This document shows, one piece after another, positions 42,404-50,490 of a stretch of 64,000 nucleotides of DNA. The position numbers and the translations under genes were made by a program. The number at the start of each line of letters is the position of its first letter. The stretch's first letter is position 1. Source of the DNA: Ideonella livida. GTDB taxonomy: Bacteria > Pseudomonadota > Gammaproteobacteria > Burkholderiales > Burkholderiaceae_C. The notes under the pieces were generated by a model that was not told the DNA's origin, made no database searches, and saw only the letters and a list, made by a program, of their open reading frames with translations. The stretch is taken from contig NZ_JAAGOH010000019.1 of assembly GCF_010499455.1 (NCBI RefSeq), positions 1 through 64,000 on the forward strand, written 5' to 3'.

Positions 42404-43975
42404 GTGAATCTCAAGGAATGGCTGTTCACCACCGACCACAAGCGGGTCGGCATCCTCTACCTCATCGGCTCCATCGCCGCCTTTGCCGTGGCCGGCCTCG
42501 CCGCCATGCTGATGCGGCTGGAGCTCTCGCAGCTGGGCCCGACGCTCACCGACAACCCCACCCGCTACAACGTCTGGCTCTACACCCACGGCGCAGTGAT
42601 GATCCTGGGCTTCCAGATCCCGGCGCTCACCGGCTTCTTCGCCAACTACTGCATCCCGCTGATGATCGGCGCCAAGGATGTGGCCTTCCCGCGGGTCAAC
42701 GCCTTGTCGGTGTGGCTGTTCTACGTGGGCCTCATCCTGGCGCTGCTGACCTTCGTGGTGCCCGATCCGCCCGATGTCATGTGGACCGGCTACCCGCCGT
42801 ACTCCACCATCACCACCGGCAACACGGCGCTCTACACCTTCACGGTGCTGATCCTGGGCTTTGCCTCCATCATCGGCGGGGTCAACTTCCTCACCACCGT
42901 GGCCTACATGCGCGCCCCGGGGCTCAAGTGGAGCAACCTCAACGTCTTCGTGTGGTGCACCCTGGGCGCCTTCGTGCTGCAGCTGATCTTTGTGCCGGTG
43001 CTGGGCACGGCCGTCACCCTGCTGAGCTTTGACAAGTACCTGGGCACGCACTTCTTCGACCCCGCCGCCGGCGGCGACGTGCTGACTTACCAGAACCTGT
43101 TCTGGTTCTACTCCCACCCCGCGGTGTACGTGATCTTCATGCCCTTCATCGGCGTGGTCTTCGAGATCGTGGCCACCTTTGCCCGCAACCGGGTGTTCAA
43201 CCTCAAGGCCGCGCTGTGGGGCGGCATCGGGGGCATCGTCATCCTCTCGGGCGTGGTGTGGGTGCATCACCTCTACGTCTCGGGCATGGCCGACTGGATC
43301 CGCATCGGCCAGATGATCACCACCCTCATGATCTCGGTGCCGGTGGGCCTGTTGGTCATCAGCCTGGCGGGCACGCTCTACAAGGGCTCGATCACTTTCG
43401 AGACCCCCATGCTCTACGCCCTGGGCGTGCTGTTCCTGTTCCTCATCGGCGGCCTGACCGGCATCCCGCTGGCCCTGACCTCGCTGACCCTGCACCTGTC
43501 GGACACCTATTACGTCGTGGGTCACTTCCACTATGTGATGGCCGTGGCCGGCACCTTCGCCATCTTTGGCGGCGTGTACTACTGGTTCCCCAAGATGACG
43601 GGCCGCATGTACAACGAGTTCTGGGGCAAGGTGGGGTTCTGGCTCACCTTCGTCGGTGTCAACCTGGTCTTCTGGATCATGATGACCGTGGGTGTCAAGG
43701 GCATGCCGCGGCGCTACTACGACTACCAGCACTTTCCCCAGTTCGAGAGCGCGCACCAGTGGATGACCGTGGGCGCGGCCATCCTCGGCGTGGGCTTCGC
43801 CATCGCGGTGCTCAACTGGATCATCGGCGCCATGAAGGGCCCGCTGGCCGGCGACAACCCCTGGGGCTCCAAGTCGCTGGAATGGACCACCGTCTCGCCG
43901 CCGCCACATGGCAACTGGCCCCACCCGCCCAGTGTGGACCACGACTGGACGCCCTACGACTACGCCAAGCGCTGA
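42404..43975 (+). CDS. coxA: Cytochrome c oxidase subunit I, A2-type
   Basis: A 523-residue heme-copper oxidase core subunit starting with GTG 42404. Heme a ligand His is in YTHGAVMILGF; the CuB ligands are His238 and the pair in WVHHLYVSG; the helix X motif is GHFHYVMAVAG. The cross-linked Tyr242 follows in YSHPAVY. The glutamate of GHPEVY, the D-channel residue of A1 oxidases, is missing; instead the YSHP motif typical of A2 (caa3-like) enzymes is present. K-channel residues are in SITFETPMLYALG. It is the proton-pumping core and is followed by a 10-bp hairpin and another sco gene. Confidence 0.94.
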   Translation: MNLKEWLFTTDHKRVGILYLIGSIAAFAVAGLAAMLMRLELSQLGPTLTDNPTRYNVWLYTHGAVMILGFQIPALTGFFANYCIPLMIGAKDVAFPRVNALSVWLFYVGLILALLTFVVPDPPDVMWTGYPPYSTITTGNTALYTFTVLILGFASIIGGVNFLTTVAYMRAPGLKWSNLNVFVWCTLGAFVLQLIFVPVLGTAVTLLSFDKYLGTHFFDPAAGGDVLTYQNLFWFYSHPAVYVIFMPFIGVVFEIVATFARNRVFNLKAALWGGIGGIVILSGVVWVHHLYVSGMADWIRIGQMITTLMISVPVGLLVISLAGTLYKGSITFETPMLYALGVLFLFLIGGLTGIPLALTSLTLHLSDTYYVVGHFHYVMAVAGTFAIFGGVYYWFPKMTGRMYNEFWGKVGFWLTFVGVNLVFWIMMTVGVKGMPRRYYDYQHFPQFESAHQWMTVGAAILGVGFAIAVLNWIIGAMKGPLAGDNPWGSKSLEWTTVSPPPHGNWPHPPSVDHDWTPYDYAKR

Positions 43976-43994
43976 ACGACGCCACCCGCGCGTG

Positions 43995-44019
43995 GCCGGC
44001 GCGGCACGTCCGCGCCGGC
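43995..44019 (+). terminator. Perfect 10-bp GC hairpin after coxA
   Basis: gccggcgcgg (43995-44004) and ccgcgccggc (44010-44019) form a perfect stem with a five-base loop, 20 bases after coxA. There is no T run, so it may stabilise or attenuate the coxCBA transcript before the next sco gene rather than fully terminate it. Confidence 0.45.
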
Positions 44020-44064
44020 GAGATGGCGCCGCCCGTCTGACGCCCGCCATCCTCCTTCCGCACT

Positions 44065-44784
44065 GTGAACCCGTCCCACGCCCCCCTTGCCACTGACGCG
44101 GCCGACACCGCGCCGCCGAACCGCGCCGGGCGCCGGCTGCTGCTGGCGGGCACCCTGCTGGGCGCCGCGGGCGCAGCCTTGCTGGTCCGATCCTGGCCGG
44201 CGGCACCCCGGCCTGCCGCGCCGGATGCGGGCTCGGGAGCGCCGGCCGCCCCGGCCCTGCGCTGGCGTGAGCCGGCAGGTCCGGTACCTGCCTTCCGGGC
44301 CACCGGTCCGCAGGGCCGTGTCGACCGGCAGAGCCTGCTCGGCCGCTGGAGTCTGGTGTTCTTCGGCTACACCCAATGCCCGGACATCTGCCCGGGTACC
44401 TTGGGTATGCTCACCGAGGTTTTCCGGTTGCTGCCTGCCGAGCTGCCTCGACCCGGGGTGCTCTTCCTCTCGGTGGATCCGGAGCGGGATCTGCCCGGCC
44501 TGCTGGCGGAGTACCTGCCGGCCTTCCATCCCGACTTCCGTGGCGCGGCAGGTACCGATGCCGACCTGGCCGCCCTGGTGGCCCACCTGGGGGTGCGCTA
44601 CCACCGCCATGCGCCAGGCCCTCAGGGTCAGTACACGGTGGACCACACCGCGTCGATGTTCCTGCTGGACCCGCAAGCGCGCTGGCGCGCCGAGCTGGAG
44701 CCGCCCCATGAACCACAAGCCATCGCCCGGGCGCTGACGCCCCTGTTGGCCGCCGTTTCGGCAGCCGCGCAGGGGCGCTCATGA
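44065..44784 (+). CDS. SCO1/SenC-family protein, second copy
   Basis: A 239-residue Sco protein starting with GTG. A membrane anchor lies near residues 24-42 (LLLAGTLLGAAGAALLV), followed by an Ala/Pro linker. The copper motif is FFGYTQCPDICPGTL and the distal His is in YTVDHTASMFLLDP. It is better matched to classical Sco1 than the copy at 40650. Position after coxA suggests copper delivery to the same oxidase or a thiol-redox role. It is convergent with the subunit I-like gene, 14 bases away. Confidence 0.88.
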   Translation: MNPSHAPLATDAADTAPPNRAGRRLLLAGTLLGAAGAALLVRSWPAAPRPAAPDAGSGAPAAPALRWREPAGPVPAFRATGPQGRVDRQSLLGRWSLVFFGYTQCPDICPGTLGMLTEVFRLLPAELPRPGVLFLSVDPERDLPGLLAEYLPAFHPDFRGAAGTDADLAALVAHLGVRYHRHAPGPQGQYTVDHTASMFLLDPQARWRAELEPPHEPQAIARALTPLLAAVSAAAQGRS

Positions 44785-44798
44785 GGCCGGCGCGATCC

Positions 44799-46208
44799 TT
44801 AGGTGGGCTGCGCGCGGCCCTCGCCGCCGCCGGTGTCCGGCCGGGCGGCCCGGCCGTCCGGCCACATCGCCTGCAAGCAGGCCAGCACGAACATCACGCC
44901 ACCCACGATGGCGATCAAGCCACCCAGGCCCATCATGCCCATGCCCAGGCGCTCGGGCAGGCTGCTGAGCACCTGTTCGGTGCCGGCCACCTTGCGCTGC
45001 ACGCCGTAGCCACCCGACCAGGCCAGACCCAGCACGTGCAAGAGCTGGCCACCGCCGTAGACCAGGGGCTGCCAGCGGGCCCAGCGTGCCACCACGGGGC
45101 GAAAGCCCAGTGCTGGCAGCAAGGCGTAGGCCAGGCCCATGAAAGCCAGGGTCACGCCCACGATGGAGCCGTGGTAGTGCGCCGGCACCACCACATTGGC
45201 CCCGCGGATCAAGAAGGCCAGCAGCCCTCCGATGGCAAACAACAGCAGCGAGGCCAGGAAGGCCGAGCGCGGCGCACTGCCCGGCTGGCGCCACACGCCG
45301 GGCAAGGCCGCCACCGCCAGCAGGCCCAGGGGCAGCATGCCCAGATGGCCCCACTGCATGAGCCGGGCGAAGGCGCCCATCTGCTCGCCGCCGCCAGCCG
45401 GCCACAGGCCCAGCAGCACCGGCACCACGGCCAGCGGCAGGGCGCTCAGCACCACAGCAGGCACTGCAAGACGGCGCAGACCCGGCAGAACGCGCACGCC
45501 CAGGCCGCCCGCCAGCCACAGCCAGGCCACGCCCACCAGCAAGGCATGCTGGAACTGCAGCACATGCCCGGCCGCCCAGAACAGGCGTTCATAGTAAGCG
45601 GTGCCGCTGCCTGCCGGCAGCTGCCACAAGGTCCAGGCCAGGGTCATCCAGGCCAGCGCGCCCGCAGCGGCCGACAGCCGGATACCCAGGTGCAGCGGCC
45701 GCTGCCCCTCGCTCAGGTCCGCCCGGGGCCAGGCCAGCAGCAGGGTGCGCAGCCAGGCCACCGCAAAGCCCAAGCCGCACATCATCAGGGCCAGCAGGAA
45801 GGCCGGCTGCTCCAGCACGGGGATGTAGTTGTTGAGCAAGGGCTGTGCCCCGGGCAGGAAGGGCGAGACCATCATCAGCAGGGTGCCGCCCGCGGCCAGC
45901 GCCCAACCCAGCCAGCCCAGGCCCAGCGCGCGTGCCGGGGTGACCATGCCCCAGGCCACCGAGGCAAAGGTCATGAACCAGATCAGCACCGACAGGTCCA
46001 CGTGCACCACCAGTGCGGCACGGAACAAGTCGGTCAGGGGGAACAGCCGGGCCATCAGGTCCTTGACCCCCGGCGTGCGCGAGAGCACCAGCACCACGGC
46101 CAGCAGGCCCGAGCCCATGAGGGCCAGCACCCCCAGCCACAGGTGCGCGCGCACCAGACGGGCGCCGGCGGGAGAGGGGGGGCTCAGGGTCCAGTGCGTG
46201 TCGGACAT
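44799..46208 (-). CDS. Stand-alone heme-copper oxidase subunit I homologue
   Basis: A 469-residue polytopic membrane protein with about twelve helices, related to the COX1 superfamily (closest in style to cbb3/NOR-type subunit I). Histidines in family positions are His69 (VVHVDLSVLIWF), His215 (GHVLQFQH) and His344/His346 (VPAHYHGSIVG). The helix VII His pair is reduced to a single His288 (QWGHLG), so the copper site may be incomplete. No subunit II or NorC partner is adjacent, and it is on the opposite strand from the coxCBA genes. Start at MSDTHWTLS (46208) is well placed. It might be a heme protein, an NO-handling or an assembly-linked factor; the function is unknown. Confidence 0.7.
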   Translation of the reverse strand: MSDTHWTLSPPSPAGARLVRAHLWLGVLALMGSGLLAVVLVLSRTPGVKDLMARLFPLTDLFRAALVVHVDLSVLIWFMTFASVAWGMVTPARALGLGWLGWALAAGGTLLMMVSPFLPGAQPLLNNYIPVLEQPAFLLALMMCGLGFAVAWLRTLLLAWPRADLSEGQRPLHLGIRLSAAAGALAWMTLAWTLWQLPAGSGTAYYERLFWAAGHVLQFQHALLVGVAWLWLAGGLGVRVLPGLRRLAVPAVVLSALPLAVVPVLLGLWPAGGGEQMGAFARLMQWGHLGMLPLGLLAVAALPGVWRQPGSAPRSAFLASLLLFAIGGLLAFLIRGANVVVPAHYHGSIVGVTLAFMGLAYALLPALGFRPVVARWARWQPLVYGGGQLLHVLGLAWSGGYGVQRKVAGTEQVLSSLPERLGMGMMGLGGLIAIVGGVMFVLACLQAMWPDGRAARPDTGGGEGRAQPT

Positions 46209-46396
46209 GGCGCGCTCGGCTTGCGGTGGGGGTTCAGGGGCTGGGCAGTAGAGCACAGCCCCTGGCCACCCACCACCGGGGCTGACCCCGCCTTCCTCCA
46301 CGCGGCCCGGCCGCGCGTTTCTGCCTACGGACAACTGCCCATGGCGCCCGGACGCCCGTCCTTCCTAGCATTCCACCGACCCAGGAGTTCTTGACC

Positions 46397-47047
46397 ATGC
46401 CTTCACGTTTGATTCCCTGGCTGCTGGCCACCGCTGCCCTGACCGCGCTCACGCCGGCCGGTGCCGCGGGCAATGCCGAGGCGGGCAAGACCAAGGCCGC
46501 CGTGTGCATGGGCTGCCACGGCCCCGATGGCAACAGCCCGGCGGACATGTGGCCCAAGATCGCCGGACAGCTGCAGGTCTACCTGGTGCGGCAACTCCAC
46601 GACTTCAAGGCCGGGCGCCGGGTCAACGAGCAGATGAGCCCCATGGCCGCCCCGCTGGGCGACCAGGACATCGAGGACCTGGCGGCGTTCTTTGCCACGC
46701 AGAAGGTCAGCAAGGTGGAGAACCTCAAGCCGGAGCTGGTGGCCGCCGGCCGCCAGATCTACCTCAAGGGCAAGGGGCGTCCGGCGGTGGTGCCCGCCTG
46801 CCTGGGCTGTCACGCCCCGGCCGGCCAAGGCAAGGCCGATTGGTCCGCCACCATGAAGGCGCCGCCCACCACCCTGGCGCCGGCCATCGGGGGTCAGCAC
46901 CCGGCCTACCTGGTGCGTCAGCTCACCGCCTACCGTGACGGCACCCGTGCCAATGACGCGGCCCACGTCATGCGTGACGTGGCCAGCCGCCTGACCGACG
47001 CCGACATCGCCGCCGTGGCCGAGTACGCCGCCTCGCTGGCCCGCTGA
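46397..47047 (+). CDS. Diheme cytochrome c (c4 type)
   Basis: A secreted cytochrome of 216 residues with a signal peptide ending near PAGAAG. Two heme c sites are present, CMGCHG (first domain) and CLGCHA (second domain), each followed by a distal Met region (MSPMAAPLG and AAHVMRDVA). The two halves are related, as in cytochrome c4: [22 protein letters not shown] and [22 protein letters not shown]. It can feed electrons to the CuA oxidase. Start ATG 46397 has AGGAG nine bases before it; TTG 46391 is an alternative. It heads a cluster with ctaB and a Sco lipoprotein. Confidence 0.92.
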   Translation: MPSRLIPWLLATAALTALTPAGAAGNAEAGKTKAAVCMGCHGPDGNSPADMWPKIAGQLQVYLVRQLHDFKAGRRVNEQMSPMAAPLGDQDIEDLAAFFATQKVSKVENLKPELVAAGRQIYLKGKGRPAVVPACLGCHAPAGQGKADWSATMKAPPTTLAPAIGGQHPAYLVRQLTAYRDGTRANDAAHVMRDVASRLTDADIAAVAEYAASLAR

Positions 47048-47085
47048 GCCGCGCCGCTGCCCCCTTCCTTCACCCCCACCGCACC

Positions 47086-47973
47086 ATGAGCCTCCAAGCC
47101 CTGCCACGCCGCCGCTCCACCCTGGGGCAGTTCCTGGCCCTGGCCAAGCCCCGGGTCGTCTCGCTCATCGTGTTCTGCGCGGTGATCGGCATGTTCCTGG
47201 CCACGCCGGCCCTGCCGCCGCTGCAGGTGCTGGTCTTCGGCACGCTGGGCATCGCGCTGACGGCGGGCTCCGCGGCGGCGGTGAACTGCCTGCTGGAGCA
47301 GCACATCGACGCGCAGATGGCCCGCACCAAAGGGCGTCCCCTGCCGTCGGGCACCATCACCTCCACCCAGACGGTGACCTTCGCCTTCCTGGTGGGTGGC
47401 CTGGGATTGGTGCTGCTCCACCATTTCGTCAACCCGTTGACGATGTGGCTGACCTTTGCCACCTTCGTCGGCTATGCCTTCATCTACACCCTGTGGCTCA
47501 AGCCGGCCACGCCGCAGAACATCGTCATCGGCGGCGCCTCGGGGGCCATGCCCCCGGTGCTGGGCTGGTCGGCGGTGACGGGGACCGTGCCGGCCGAGGC
47601 CTGGCTGTTGTTCCTCATCATCTTCATGTGGACCCCGCCGCACTTCTGGTCGCTGGCGCTGTACCGCACCAAAGACTACGAGCGTGCCGGCCTGCCCATG
47701 CTGCCGGTCACCCACGGCTCGCTCTACACCCGCCGCTCCATCGTGGCCTACACGGTGGCCCTGATCGGGGTCACGGTCATGCCCTACGCCATGGGCATGA
47801 ATGGGATACCCTACCTGCTGTGCGCGCTGGTGCTCGGGGGCGTGTTCCTCTACCGCGCGGTGAAGATGCTGCTGTCCTACAGCGATGCCTGGGCGCGCGG
47901 CACCTTCAAGTTCTCCATCCTCTACCTCGCGGCCCTGTTCGCCGCCCTGCTGGTGGACCACTACTGGGTCTGA
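47086..47973 (+). CDS. ctaB: Protoheme IX farnesyltransferase (heme O synthase)
   Basis: A 295-residue UbiA-family prenyltransferase with about eight or nine membrane helices. It adds a farnesyl group to heme B, giving heme O, the substrate of CtaA. The Asp-rich motif region is seen in [20 protein letters not shown], and the second conserved loop in [34 protein letters not shown] is a further family mark. It follows the diheme cytochrome by 38 bases and is followed by a sco gene. Confidence 0.95.
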   Translation: MSLQALPRRRSTLGQFLALAKPRVVSLIVFCAVIGMFLATPALPPLQVLVFGTLGIALTAGSAAAVNCLLEQHIDAQMARTKGRPLPSGTITSTQTVTFAFLVGGLGLVLLHHFVNPLTMWLTFATFVGYAFIYTLWLKPATPQNIVIGGASGAMPPVLGWSAVTGTVPAEAWLLFLIIFMWTPPHFWSLALYRTKDYERAGLPMLPVTHGSLYTRRSIVAYTVALIGVTVMPYAMGMNGIPYLLCALVLGGVFLYRAVKMLLSYSDAWARGTFKFSILYLAALFAALLVDHYWV

Positions 47974-48017
47974 CCGGCGGGCTGGCCGGCAGGTGCCGCC
48001 GCCTTTGCGTCCGCGCC

Positions 48018-48641
48018 ATGCCCACCCGCCGTGCCAGCCTTGCCGCCTTCACCGCCCTGAGCCTGTCTGCCGCCTCCGGCCTGCTGGCCGGCTGCCAGCC
48101 CACCGGGGGCAGCAGCGCTGGCGGCCGTTTCAAGGGCATCGACCTGGCCGGTCTGGACTACGCCCGTCGTCTGGACCTGACCGACCCGGAGGGGCGTCGC
48201 CGCAGCCTGGCGGAATTCAAGGGCAAGGTGCTGGTGGTGTTCTTCGGTTACACCCAGTGCCCCGACGTCTGCCCCACCACCCTGGCCGAACTGGCGGCGG
48301 TGCGCCAGCAGCTGGGCCCTGACGGTGCGCGGGTGCAAGGCATCTTCGTCACCGTGGATCCGGAGCGCGACACATCCGAGGTGCTGCGCCACTACGTGGG
48401 CAGCTTTGGCTCGGACTTCGTGGCCCTGCGCGGCACGCTGGAGGAGACCCAGGCCGTGGCCAAGGAATTCAAGGTCTTCTTTGCCAAGGCGCAGGGCAAG
48501 ACCGAAGGCGCCTACACGGTGGACCACACCGCGGGCTCCTACCTGTTTGACGCCCAAGGCCGTGTGCGGGTGTTCAGCCGTTACGGGGCCGGGGCCGAGG
48601 CCCTGGTGCACGACCTCAAGCTGCTGCTGCAGGAGGGCTGA
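48018..48641 (+). CDS. SCO1/SenC-family lipoprotein, third copy
   Basis: A 207-residue Sco protein with a lipoprotein signal: hydrophobic stretch then LLAGC, with the lipidated Cys at residue 26. The copper-binding C-x3-C is in FFGYTQCPDVCPTTL and the His in YTVDHTAGSYLFD. It is a standard-length Sco and the third in this 9-kb respiratory region. Together with ctaB it belongs to the assembly kit for the oxidase. It is convergent with rpoH. Confidence 0.92.
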   Translation: MPTRRASLAAFTALSLSAASGLLAGCQPTGGSSAGGRFKGIDLAGLDYARRLDLTDPEGRRRSLAEFKGKVLVVFFGYTQCPDVCPTTLAELAAVRQQLGPDGARVQGIFVTVDPERDTSEVLRHYVGSFGSDFVALRGTLEETQAVAKEFKVFFAKAQGKTEGAYTVDHTAGSYLFDAQGRVRVFSRYGAGAEALVHDLKLLLQEG

Positions 48642-48709
48642 GGTCGCCGCGACGGCGGCAGGCCGAGCCCTGCAGAAGGCAGGCGCGGCGGACGCCCGGC
48701 GCTTGACAT

Positions 48710-48736
48710 GTGCCGAGCGTGCCGAGCGTGCCGTGT
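48710..48736. repeat. Short 9-bp tandem repeat
   Basis: gtgccgagc occurs twice in tandem (48710-48718, 48719-48727) and is followed by the related gtgccgtgt. It lies between the convergent sco and rpoH genes. No function is apparent. Confidence 0.5.
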
Positions 48737-48756
48737 GTCCCGTGTGCCCCGGGCCT

Positions 48757-49680
48757 TCAGGCCGCTTCCAGCGCCTTGCGCATCTTCTTGAGCGCGGCCA
48801 CCTCGATCTGGCGGATGCGCTCGGCGCTGACGCCGTACTCGGCGGCCAGCTCATGCAGCGTCATGCCGCCGGAGCTGTCGTCGTTGACCTTGAGCCAGCG
48901 CTCCTCGACGATGCGGCGGCTGCGGGCATCGAGCACCTCCAGCGCCTGCGTGATGCCGTCGCCCGACTGGTGGTCGCGCGCACGGGCCTCCAGCACCCGG
49001 GTGGGCTCGTGGCGGTCGTCGGCCAGATAGGCGATGGGGGCGTAGCTCTCCTCGCCGTCCTCGGTCTGCGGCTCCAGGGCCACATCGCCGCCGGACAGGC
49101 GGGTCTCCATCTCGACCACCTCTTCAGGCTTGACGTTGAGTTGGCGCGCCACGACCTCCACCTCGTCGGGCGTCAGGGTGTTGCGGAAGGTCTCGTGGTC
49201 GGCGGCCTGGTCCTTCAGGCCCTGCTTCATGGAGCGCAGGTTGAAGAACAACTTGCGCTGCGCCTTGGTGGTGGCGACTTTGACCATGCGCCAGTTGCGC
49301 AGGATGTAGTCGTGGATCTCGGCCTTGATCCAGTGCATGGCGTAGCTCACCAGTCGCACACCCTGGTCGGGATCGAAGCGCTTGACCGCCTTCATCAAGC
49401 CGACGTTGCCTTCCTGGATCAGGTCGCCTTGCGGCAGGCCATAGCCCAGGTACTGGCGGGAGATCGAGACGACCAGGCGCAGGTGCGAGAGCACCAGCTT
49501 GCCGGCGGCCTGCACGTCGCCCTGCTGCTGCAGCCGGCGGGCCAGCTCGCCTTCCTCTTCGGCGCTGAGCATCGGCATCCGGTTGACGGCGCTGATGTAG
49601 GCGTCCAGGTTGCCGATGGAGGGCACCAGGCCCCAGGGGTCACGGACAGCCAGGGCGGAGGGGGCGGGAGTGGTGTTCAT
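48757..49680 (-). CDS. rpoH: RNA polymerase heat-shock sigma factor (sigma 32)
   Basis: A 307-residue sigma factor. Start at [12 protein letters not shown] (49680). Region 2 is complete ([60 protein letters not shown]). It is followed by the RpoH box, recognisable as QRKLFFNLR, which marks sigma 32 proteins. The C-terminal region 4 helix-turn-helix is [19 protein letters not shown]. It directs polymerase to heat-shock promoters. Upstream lies a perfect CIRCE element overlapping the probable promoter, so HrcA repression is expected, a link between the two heat-shock circuits. Confidence 0.96.
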   Translation of the reverse strand: MNTTPAPSALAVRDPWGLVPSIGNLDAYISAVNRMPMLSAEEEGELARRLQQQGDVQAAGKLVLSHLRLVVSISRQYLGYGLPQGDLIQEGNVGLMKAVKRFDPDQGVRLVSYAMHWIKAEIHDYILRNWRMVKVATTKAQRKLFFNLRSMKQGLKDQAADHETFRNTLTPDEVEVVARQLNVKPEEVVEMETRLSGGDVALEPQTEDGEESYAPIAYLADDRHEPTRVLEARARDHQSGDGITQALEVLDARSRRIVEERWLKVNDDSSGGMTLHELAAEYGVSAERIRQIEVAALKKMRKALEAA

Positions 49681-49718
49681 GCGGGTTTTGAGGCCTCGAC
49701 GAGGATCGGGTTCCGTTG

Positions 49719-49748
49719 ATATTAGCACTCGGTCGGGAGGAGTGCTAA
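49719..49748 (-). promoter_or_regulatory. CIRCE operator over the rpoH promoter
   Basis: TTAGCACTC (49722-49730), nine spacer bases, GAGTGCTAA (49740-49748): a perfect CIRCE, the HrcA binding site. On the minus strand TTAGCA can act as -35 and TAATAT (49719-49724) as -10, 18 bases apart, with the rpoH ATG about 40 bases downstream. Operator and promoter coincide, so HrcA would block initiation directly. Confidence 0.9.
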
Positions 49749-49812
49749 GCCCGGAAATGCGCCACCTTGCACGCCCTGTGGCCAAAACGGCAGGCCTGAC
49801 CCCGCCGCCCGT

Positions 49813-50445
49813 TCAGGGGCTGAGGCGGATCTCCACCCGCCGGTTGGCGTCGGCGGCCGGCTCGGTGTCGGCCAGCGGCTTGTCCGGGCCGAAGCCGTAG
49901 GCGGCCAGGCGGTCCGCGGCCACGCCAGCCTTGATCAGGTGCCGGCGCACCGCGATGGCGCGGGCGCACGAGAGCTGCAGGTTGCGGTCCCGGGGGCCGG
50001 TGTCGCTGGTGTGGCCGGCGATCACGAATCGCTTGCCGTCCAGGTCAGGGCTGCGCAGGGCCTGGGCCAGCTTGTCCAACAGCGCCCGGCTGGCCGGGCT
50101 GACCGCGTCGGAGTCGTTGGCAAAGCCGATGGCCAGGTCCACATGCGGGGCCTCGGGCGCATAGGCCACCACTTCCAGGTTGCGGGTGCCGGCGCTGCGG
50201 GTGCCGGGGGCGGCTTCGCTGGCCCCGGCACCGGGGCACAGCCCGTCCTGGGTGGGCGGCTGGGTGCGGGTGAAGCTGCGGGCCAAGGGGTTGGCCGGGG
50301 GGGTGGCGGGGGCCAGGGCGGCGCGCAGGTCCTGCACGCTGGGGTTTTGCAGCAGCCCGGCCGCTGGGCAGGTGGTGCTGAGCACCAGCAGGGCCAGGGG
50401 GGCCAGGAGGGTGGGCATGGGGGGGCGGAAGCGGACTTTGCGCAT
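49813..50445 (-). CDS. OmpA-family C-terminal domain protein, exported
   Basis: A 210-residue protein with a signal peptide (LLAPLALLVLSTTCPAAG). After a Pro/Ala-rich segment the OmpA peptidoglycan-binding fold covers about residues 95-208. It shows AIGFANDSDAVSPASRALLDKL, VIAGHTSDTGPRDRNLQLSCAR and RRHLIKAGVAADRL, ending NRRVEIRLSP. The domain normally binds diaminopimelate in the cell wall. There is no beta barrel. It is the last gene of a three-gene unit with the serpin and the caspase-like protease and may tether that system to peptidoglycan; this is inference. Confidence 0.85.
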   Translation of the reverse strand: MRKVRFRPPMPTLLAPLALLVLSTTCPAAGLLQNPSVQDLRAALAPATPPANPLARSFTRTQPPTQDGLCPGAGASEAAPGTRSAGTRNLEVVAYAPEAPHVDLAIGFANDSDAVSPASRALLDKLAQALRSPDLDGKRFVIAGHTSDTGPRDRNLQLSCARAIAVRRHLIKAGVAADRLAAYGFGPDKPLADTEPAADANRRVEIRLSP

Positions 50446-50490
50446 GGACGGGCCTCGACAAAGGGGGAGAGGGCGGTGTGCCGTGGCGGA

